In this document: positions 6,418-11,293 of the stretch, one piece after another
How the letters are laid out: every line of letters begins with the position of its first letter
Position numbering within the stretch: the first letter of the stretch is position 1
Assembly (NCBI GenBank): GCA_007118795.1
Contig: SKQX01000052.1
Location: 1-11,293, forward strand
DNA: 11,293 bases
DNA from: Thermoflexales bacterium
GTDB lineage: Bacteria > Chloroflexota > Anaerolineae > B4-G1
Reading direction: 5' to 3'
Program-made: the position numbers and the translations under genes
Notes under the pieces: model-generated
The model's input: only the letters and a program-made list of their open reading frames with translations
Told to the model about the DNA's origin: nothing
Databases searched by the model: none

Positions 6418-7755
6418 GTGGACGATCACAACACAATGCGTCACAAAACACGCAGAAAGCTCCATTCCGCTACCCAGTGGTTGTCCCCCGGGGTAGGCAT
6501 CAAACGTTGGCTCCTGGCTCTCGCGGTCGGCGTGGCGCTCCTGAGTCTCGGACTGAGCTTCCTCCTCCGCGAGCTCTATCCCCTCCCCATCATCTTCCGC
6601 TACCTTACCCTCCAGTTCATCCCCCGGGGGCTGCGCGCGGGGATCTTCGTCTTCGTGGGACTGGGCGCCATCGTGGCCGGAATCGTCGGCCTCAATCGAT
6701 CGCTGCTCAGGCCCTTCGTGAATCCCGATTGGCACACCTTGATGAGGGGTTTTCAGCGCTACCATCGCCGAGAACGGGGGCCCAGGATCGTCGCCATTGG
6801 AGGGGGGCACGGCCTGGCCACGCTCCTGCGGGGGCTCAAGGAACACACGGCCAATCTCACCGCCGTAGTGACCGTAGCCGACGACGGGGGGAGCTCTGGT
6901 CGGCTGCGGCGGGAGCTGGGCGTGCTGCCGCCCGGCGACTTCCGCAACTGTATCGCCGCCCTGGCCGACGACGAGGCCCTCATTACCCATCTCTTCCAGT
7001 ACCGTTTCGGCAATGGCAGCGGTCTCAACGGACATACCCTCGGCAACCTGTTCATCACCGCTATGGCGGAGATGGCGGGCAGTTTTGAGCAAGCGATCCT
7101 GGAATCCAGCCGCGTCCTGGCCGTGCAGGGCCAAGTTCTGCCGAGCACTCTGCACGACGTCAAGCTGAACGCTGAGGTCAGCCCCCTGCCCGGCACCGAC
7201 GGCGACGAATCGATGCCGCGCAGACTCAACCGGGTGACGGGAGAGTCGAGCATTCCGGAGGCGCGGGGCATCATACAGCGCGTCTACCTGGATCCCAGCG
7301 ATGCGCCGGCCTATCCTGGCGCGGTGCGGGCGCTGTTGAACGCCGATCTCATCGTGGCCGGGCCGGGGAGCTTGTATACCAGCGTCCTCCCTAACTTGCT
7401 CGTTCCCGAGATAGCCGAGGCCGTGAAGCGCAGTCGCGCGCGCAAGGTCTACGTCTGTAACGTGGCCACCCAGGTGGGGGAGACGGAGGGCTTTTCCGTC
7501 GCCGACCACGTGGGTGCCATAGAGAGACACGTCCAGCCCCACCTCTTCCCCCTCGTCCTGGCGAACGACAACCTGGAGCTGGCTATCGAGAGCTCTCCCG
7601 GCGTCGACCTGGTTCCGCCGGACGTCCCACCCGACTTCCCATACCGGGTGATGACGGCGGACCTGGTCGATAAGACCTGTCTGTGGCGTCACGACAGTGC
7701 GAAACTGGCGCGCGCGTTGCTGGGTCTGATTCAGAACCACGGTGACCGCTCCTAG
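6418..7755 (+). CDS. yvcK: YvcK/CofD-family gluconeogenesis factor with N-terminal membrane anchor
   Basis: YvcK proteins bind UDP-GlcNAc, are related to the CofD transferase fold, and are required in Bacillus and other bacteria for growth on gluconeogenic carbon sources and normal cell shape. From the GTG at 6418 the protein has 445 residues, about 120 more than the soluble Bacillus form (about 320). The YvcK domain starts near 120: RIVAIGGGHGLATLLRGLK (123-141), then VADDGGSSGRLRRELG (153-168) and the downstream PPGDFRNC. The extra N-terminal part holds two hydrophobic segments, about 31-50 and 74-92, suggesting a membrane-tethered enzyme with both termini in the cytoplasm. It has its own promoter and precedes gap-pgk-tpiA by 304 bases. 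The usual Firmicute partners rapZ and whiA are absent here. Confidence 0.93.
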   Translation: MDDHNTMRHKTRRKLHSATQWLSPGVGIKRWLLALAVGVALLSLGLSFLLRELYPLPIIFRYLTLQFIPRGLRAGIFVFVGLGAIVAGIVGLNRSLLRPFVNPDWHTLMRGFQRYHRRERGPRIVAIGGGHGLATLLRGLKEHTANLTAVVTVADDGGSSGRLRRELGVLPPGDFRNCIAALADDEALITHLFQYRFGNGSGLNGHTLGNLFITAMAEMAGSFEQAILESSRVLAVQGQVLPSTLHDVKLNAEVSPLPGTDGDESMPRRLNRVTGESSIPEARGIIQRVYLDPSDAPAYPGAVRALLNADLIVAGPGSLYTSVLPNLLVPEIAEAVKRSRARKVYVCNVATQVGETEGFSVADHVGAIERHVQPHLFPLVLANDNLELAIESSPGVDLVPPDVPPDFPYRVMTADLVDKTCLWRHDSAKLARALLGLIQNHGDRS

Positions 7756-8059
7756 GAACAGGTCGTTGGAGACCTGTGCCGGCCGACGGCCCCGGATGAA
7801 GACCCGGATGACCTCCTGTTCGTCGGTAGAGACGGGTGAGCCGGGGCTCTGCTGTGACCCTGGCGGGTTTCGAGTTTCAGCACCCGGTGACGTACCGTCT
7901 CAGCGCGGCAGGCAGACGAGACAGGAGAACGTAGCGCCCGAACACAGCGAACCAGCCGCCTATGGCGCGGTAATGGTGCAATGCTAAGAGACGAGCGGAT
8001 ATTGGTGTCACTCGCTGACGGATCCTGCGGATAAACTCAACACAGAAAGGAGACACACT
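7756..8059 (+). other. 304-base spacer between yvcK and gap, no gene seen
   Basis: A stem-loop lies directly after the yvcK stop: ACAGGTC (7758-7764) pairs with GACCTGT (7771-7777) around a 6-base loop, with no T-run after it. A 9-base direct repeat CCCGGATGA occurs at 7791-7799 and 7803-7811. GCCCCGG (7789-7795) and CCGGGGC (7841-7847) could pair at long range. A frame from 7742 to 7987 is compositionally poor and overlaps yvcK. A promoter for gap is expected here, but I cannot name one with confidence; TGCTAAGAG (7982-7990) is only an extended -10 candidate without a clear -35. Confidence 0.4.
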
Positions 8060-9061
8060 ATGGCTAAGGTAGCAATCAACGGATTCGGACGGATCGGTCG
8101 AGCCACATTCAAGATCATCCTGGACACCCCAGAGCTGGAGCTGGTGGGGGTAAACGATATCATGCCGCTGGACAACCTCGCCTACCTTCTGAAGTACGAC
8201 ACTGTCTACGGAAGATACGAGAAGAGCGTGGAAGTCGGTGCCGGCGCCCTGATCGTAGGGGGTGAGGAGTACAAGTTCTTCGCCGAGAGAGATCCGGCCC
8301 AGCTCCCCTGGGGGGAGCACGATGTGGACATCGTCTTCGAGTGCACCGGGATCTTCCGCACCATAGAAGGCCTGGAGAAGCACCTGGAGGCTGGCGCCAA
8401 ATTCGTCATTCTCTCTGCACCGGCCAAGAGCGCCGGCGTGCCCACCATCGTCCACGGCGTGAACGTGCCCGAGGACGAATCGATCCCCTATCTGTCGTGC
8501 GCTAGCTGCACCACGAACTGTATCACGCCCGTCGTCGAGGTGATGGGGCGCCGGATCGGGGTGGAGAAGGCCATTATGACGACCATTCACGCCTACACGT
8601 CCACCCAAGCCATCGTCGATGGCCCCCACGCGAGCTTCAGAAGGGGCAGGGCAGCTGCCGCCAACTTCGTCCCCACCTCCACCGGCGCGGCCATCGCCAC
8701 CACCAAGGTCCTTCCGGAACTTGAGGGCCGCTTCGACGGAGTGGCCGTGCGGGCACCGATTCCCGTAGGCTCCATCTCCGACATCATCTTCGTCACCAAG
8801 CGGGATACGTCGGTCGATGAGGTCAAGGAGATCTTCCGGGAAGAAGCCGCTACGGACAAGTACCGGGGCATTCTGGGCGTTGCCGCAGACCCCATCGTCT
8901 CCTCGGACATCATCGGTGACTCGCACGCATCCATCGTGGACCTGGAGATGACTCAAGTGGTCGATGGGACCCTGGTCAAGATCATGAGCTGGTACGACAA
9001 CGAGTGGGGCTTCACCTGTCAGATGGTTCGGGAAGGGGTTAGAGTCGCCGGGACCCTATAA
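8060..9061 (+). CDS. gap: Glyceraldehyde-3-phosphate dehydrogenase (type I, NAD-dependent)
   Basis: Interconverts glyceraldehyde 3-phosphate and 1,3-bisphosphoglycerate in the cytosol; 333 residues, normal for the family. The Rossmann motif NGFGRIGR is at 7-14, and Asp33 in GVNDI supports NAD rather than NADP. The catalytic Cys150 lies in ASCTTNC, with its partner His177 in TTIHAYTSTQ. The C-terminal SWYDNEWGF is present. Several stretches differ from the common bacterial sequence: DGPHASFRRGRAAAANFVPT in place of the usual DAPH-DLRRARAAA, TGAAIATTK where TGAAKA is usual, and GDSHASIVDLEMTQV. These suggest an alternative GAPDH clade rather than damage, since the active site is intact. AAAGGAG at 8046-8052 fixes the ATG at 8060. 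First of the gap-pgk-tpiA cluster. Confidence 0.96.
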   Translation: MAKVAINGFGRIGRATFKIILDTPELELVGVNDIMPLDNLAYLLKYDTVYGRYEKSVEVGAGALIVGGEEYKFFAERDPAQLPWGEHDVDIVFECTGIFRTIEGLEKHLEAGAKFVILSAPAKSAGVPTIVHGVNVPEDESIPYLSCASCTTNCITPVVEVMGRRIGVEKAIMTTIHAYTSTQAIVDGPHASFRRGRAAAANFVPTSTGAAIATTKVLPELEGRFDGVAVRAPIPVGSISDIIFVTKRDTSVDEVKEIFREEAATDKYRGILGVAADPIVSSDIIGDSHASIVDLEMTQVVDGTLVKIMSWYDNEWGFTCQMVREGVRVAGTL

Positions 9062-9081
9062 CCTACTGGTCCCGCGGGCGA
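9043..9081 (+). other. End of gap coding region and start of the gap-pgk spacer
   Basis: This interval holds the last codons of gap, its TAA stop (9059-9061) and the first 20 bases of the 147-base spacer, which contain CCCGCGGG (9071-9078), a perfect 8-base palindrome. No other signal is seen here. Confidence 0.3.
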
Positions 9082-9102
9082 ACCGGTGTGCTTCAAGGGA
9101 GC

Positions 9103-9137
9103 CTGACAGGGGACTCTATCGCAGTCAGTCTTGTCAG
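9103..9137 (+). other. First hairpin in the gap-pgk spacer
   Basis: CTGACA (9103-9108) pairs with TGTCAG (9132-9137), and inside it GACT (9112-9115) pairs with AGTC (9123-9126). It has internal loops and no T-run. It may be an mRNA processing or stability element; function not shown. Confidence 0.35.
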
Positions 9138-9142
9138 AACCG

Positions 9143-9186
9143 CGAGTGGGTGAGGTCTTCCGTAACGACCTCACTTACTCGTCTGT
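9143..9186 (+). terminator. Long hairpin before pgk, weak terminator or processing site
   Basis: CGAGTGGGTGAGGTC (9143-9157) pairs with GACCTCACTTACTCG (9167-9181): 15 pairs including two G-U, with a 9-base loop. TCTGTTTTG follows, only a short T-run. It could be a partial terminator reducing pgk relative to gap, or an RNA processing signal. The pgk Shine-Dalgarno follows within 20 bases. Confidence 0.5.
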
Positions 9187-9208
9187 TTTGCACAGTTAAG
9201 GAGGTTCA

Positions 9209-10396
9209 ATGAACAAGAAGACCATTCGCGACGTAGATCTACAGGGTAAACGCGTCCTCATTCGTGTCGATTTCAACGTGCCGCTCAAGGAGGGGGAGGT
9301 GGCTGACGATACCCGCATCCAGGCCGCCCTCCCCACCATCCGGCACTTGCTCGATCAGGATGCGGCCGTGATCCTCATGTCCCATCTGGGCCGTCCCAAG
9401 GGAGCCGTGGTTGACGAGTTGCGGATGGATCCGGTAGCGGCGCGTCTGTCGGAATTGCTGGATCGACCGGTCTCCAAGCTTGACGACTGTGTCGGCCCTC
9501 AGGTTGAGCAGGCCGTTGCGGAGATGGAGGCCGGCCAGATCATCGTGCTGGAGAACACGCGATTCCACCCCGAGGAGAAGGCGGACGACGTGGACTTCGC
9601 CAGGCAGCTGGCGGCTCTGGCCGACGTCTACGTGAATGATGCCTTCGGCGCGACCCACCGTGCCCACGCGTCGACGGTGGGGGTAGCCCAGGCGATGCGA
9701 GACAAGGGAGGAGCAGCCGTGGCCGGGCTCCTCGTGGAGGAGGAGCTGCGGCTTCTCGGCAAGGCAGTGGACGATCCCGAGCATCCGTTCGTCGCCATTC
9801 TGGGTGGAGCCAAGATCTCGGACAAGATCAGCGTGGTCGAGAGCCTTCTCGGGACCTGCGATCGCCTGCTCATCGGCGGAGGTATGGCCAACACGTTCTT
9901 CAGGGCTATGGGCTACCAGGTTGGTGACAGTCTGGTTGAGGAGGACTCGGTTCCGACCGCGAAGTCCCTTCTCGATCAGGCCGGTGGCAAACTGGTGCTG
10001 CCCGTTGACGTCGTCATCGCTGATGCCTTCGACAACGACGCCCAGTCCAACGTGGTGGCCCCCAATGAAGTGCCGGAGGGGTGGCAGATTCTGGACATCG
10101 GGCCCAAGACCGTGGCAACCTTCGAGTCGGCCCTGAAGAGCGCCAAGACGGTGACGTGGAACGGGCCCCTGGGAGTTTTTGAGATGCCCACCTTCGCCGC
10201 GGGCACCTTCGACATCGCCCGCCTCCTCGCCCAGTTGGACGCCGTGACCATCGTCGGTGGCGGCGAATCTGCAGCAGCCGTCCAGCAGGTGGGTCTGGCC
10301 GATCAGATGACCCACGTGTCCACGGGTGGCGGCGCCAGCCTCCAGTTTCTGGAGGGAAAGCCCTTGCCCGGAGTCGAGGTGCTGGACGACAAGTAG
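9209..10396 (+). CDS. pgk: Phosphoglycerate kinase
   Basis: Transfers phosphate between 1,3-bisphosphoglycerate and ADP; cytosolic and monomeric, 395 residues as expected. Substrate-site motifs in the N-domain are RVDFNVPL (19-26, Asp21 and Asn23), Arg36 and HLGRPKG (59-65); FHPEEKAD and DAFGATHRAHAST follow. The C-domain carries GGAKISDKI, GGGMANTF, WNGPLGVFE and STGGGAS. One oddity is Glu353 in GGGESAAAV, where nearly all PGKs I know have Asp (GGGDS/T), a residue implicated in binding the Mg-nucleotide. The codon is GAA at 10265-10267. The very strong Shine-Dalgarno TAAGGAGGT precedes the ATG at 9209. It follows gap after a structured 147-base spacer and precedes tpiA by 9 bases. Confidence 0.97.
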   Translation: MNKKTIRDVDLQGKRVLIRVDFNVPLKEGEVADDTRIQAALPTIRHLLDQDAAVILMSHLGRPKGAVVDELRMDPVAARLSELLDRPVSKLDDCVGPQVEQAVAEMEAGQIIVLENTRFHPEEKADDVDFARQLAALADVYVNDAFGATHRAHASTVGVAQAMRDKGGAAVAGLLVEEELRLLGKAVDDPEHPFVAILGGAKISDKISVVESLLGTCDRLLIGGGMANTFFRAMGYQVGDSLVEEDSVPTAKSLLDQAGGKLVLPVDVVIADAFDNDAQSNVVAPNEVPEGWQILDIGPKTVATFESALKSAKTVTWNGPLGVFEMPTFAAGTFDIARLLAQLDAVTIVGGGESAAAVQQVGLADQMTHVSTGGGASLQFLEGKPLPGVEVLDDK

Positions 10397-10405
10397 AGGA
10401 GAGTT

Positions 10406-11179
10406 ATGCGTAGACCATTCATCGCCGGCAATTGGAAAATGCACCGGACCATTGACGAGGCCGTCGCCCTCGTCCAGGAGCTACACCAAGCATTGGAGGG
10501 GGTCGAGGGCTGCGACGTGGCAGTCTGTCCTCCCTTCGTGGCTCTCCCTGCGGTCCGCGACGCCTTGACCGGGTCTGACATCAAGGTCGGTGCCCAGAAC
10601 ATGCACTGGGAGGAGGCGGGGGCCTTCACGGGAGCGATAAGCCCCCTGATGCTCCAGAATCTTTGTGATTACGTCATCATTGGGCACTCCGAACGGCGGA
10701 CCATCTTCGGCGAGACCGACCAGTGGGTGAACAGGAAGCTGCGGGCGGCGCTCGCCCACGGACTCAGCCCCATCGTCTGCGTCGGGGAGAACCTGGAACA
10801 GAACGAGGCCGGCGAGACGCAGGCCTTCGTCGGCGGCCAGGTCCGCGCCGCGTTCTCGGGCGTGACCGCTGAGGAGGCGCCGCTTGTCACCATGGCGTAT
10901 GAACCCATCTGGGCCATCGGCACCGGCGTGCCGGCCCACGGCGACGACGCCAACCAGATCATCAGAGAGGCGGTGCGGAGGACCCTCGCCAGCCTGTACG
11001 GGGACGACGTCGCTCAGGCCATCCGCATCCAGTACGGCGGCAGCGTGAAGCCGGACAACGTCACCGAGTTCCTCGGCCAGCCGGAGATCGACGGGGCATT
11101 GGTGGGCGGCGCCAGTCTGAAAGCGGCCGACTTCTCCGAGATCGTGAAGAGAGGACTCGCGGCGAAGACAGATCAGTGA
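10406..11179 (+). CDS. tpiA: Triose-phosphate isomerase
   Basis: Interconverts dihydroxyacetone phosphate and glyceraldehyde 3-phosphate; cytosolic (beta/alpha)8 barrel, 257 residues, normal length. Catalytic residues are all visible: Asn9 and Lys11 in GNWKMH, His94 in IIGHSERR, Glu166 in AYEPIWAIGTG. The phosphate-binding YGGSVKPDN follows near the C-terminus. The mobile loop 6 continues GTGVPAHGDDAN (172-183), where the usual C-terminal hinge is KTA or KSA, so the hinge is unusual but the catalytic Glu-Pro is intact. The ATG at 10406 has GAGGAGAG just upstream and lies 9 bases after the pgk stop. The next gene overlaps its stop by 4 bases. Confidence 0.97.
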   Translation: MRRPFIAGNWKMHRTIDEAVALVQELHQALEGVEGCDVAVCPPFVALPAVRDALTGSDIKVGAQNMHWEEAGAFTGAISPLMLQNLCDYVIIGHSERRTIFGETDQWVNRKLRAALAHGLSPIVCVGENLEQNEAGETQAFVGGQVRAAFSGVTAEEAPLVTMAYEPIWAIGTGVPAHGDDANQIIREAVRRTLASLYGDDVAQAIRIQYGGSVKPDNVTEFLGQPEIDGALVGGASLKAADFSEIVKRGLAAKTDQ

Positions 11180-11293
11180 GCTGGATCTCCTTGCTCGGGC
11201 TGGCGGTGACGCTGGCGCTCTTGCTGCTCGTTGAGCGCTGGATTCACCGCCACCTGCAGGGGACCATGCTGCTCCTGGCCGGAGATCGCGAGA
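11176..11293 (+). CDS. Start of a membrane-protein gene (truncated by right edge)
   Basis: A GTG at 11176 overlaps the tpiA TGA in the classic GTGA arrangement and opens a frame that stays open to the end of the window (39 codons). The product begins MSWISLLGLAVTLALLLLVE, a clear membrane helix at about 4-19, then a basic stretch RWIHRHLQG and a second hydrophobic run TMLLLAG. Translational coupling to tpiA is likely. I do not recognise the family from this fragment. Confidence 0.6.
   Translation, partial: MSWISLLGLAVTLALLLLVERWIHRHLQGTMLLLAGDRE

Noticed and set aside
6385..7740. Long minus-strand frame opposite yvcK (451 codons)
   Set aside because: Shadow of yvcK in a G+C-rich gene; the product shows no domain and yvcK is certain. 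The same reasoning removes minus-strand frames at 5221-6036, 7877-8956 and 9239-10444.
7742..7987. 81-codon frame after yvcK
   Set aside because: Overlaps the yvcK end, has no good ribosome binding site, and its composition is unlike the neighbouring proteins.

Overview
The window (about 60% G+C) looks like a chromosomal housekeeping segment of a member of the Chloroflexota, probably an Anaerolineae- or Caldilineae-like bacterium. This is inferred from gene content: an FMN-riboswitch-controlled RibXY-type transporter, a YvcK protein with an N-terminal membrane anchor, a gap-pgk-tpiA cluster, and a divergent PPM-fold protein of a type I associate from memory with that phylum. No rRNA marker is present, so the assignment is tentative. 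I see no mobile element, CRISPR array or tRNA.

Left part (1-3112, minus strand): a purine operon transcribed right to left. A good sigma70-type promoter (3223-3195) precedes xpt (xanthine phosphoribosyltransferase). A 217-base spacer follows, then guaA (GMP synthase), and 8 bases further a third gene starting at 730 and running off the left edge. Xpt salvages xanthine to XMP and GuaA aminates XMP to GMP, so the first two genes form a xanthine-to-GMP route. The third gene is easily missed because it has no stop codon inside the window. Its 243 visible residues resemble a PPM/PP2C phosphatase fold that has lost catalytic aspartates.

Middle (3271-6222, plus strand): a near-consensus promoter divergent from xpt drives an FMN riboswitch (3319-3468) followed by an intrinsic terminator (3504-3538). 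Behind it lie three ABC-transporter genes: permease (ribX), lipoprotein substrate-binding protein (ribY) and ATPase. The riboswitch points to a flavin, most likely riboflavin, as substrate. The 9-mer CTTCGGGGC occurs both in the aptamer's 5' strand and in the terminator's 3' arm, which explains directly how ligand binding could choose termination over read-through. An inverted repeat lies midway between the two divergent promoters.

Right part (6241-11293, plus strand): a C-rich tandem and inverted repeat element is followed by yvcK with its own promoter, a 304-base spacer without a gene, then gap, pgk and tpiA, which encode consecutive reactions of lower glycolysis/gluconeogenesis. YvcK homologues are needed for growth on gluconeogenic carbon sources in other bacteria, so its position next to these genes fits. 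The gap-pgk spacer holds two hairpins. A membrane-protein gene overlaps the tpiA stop by 4 bases and runs off the right edge.
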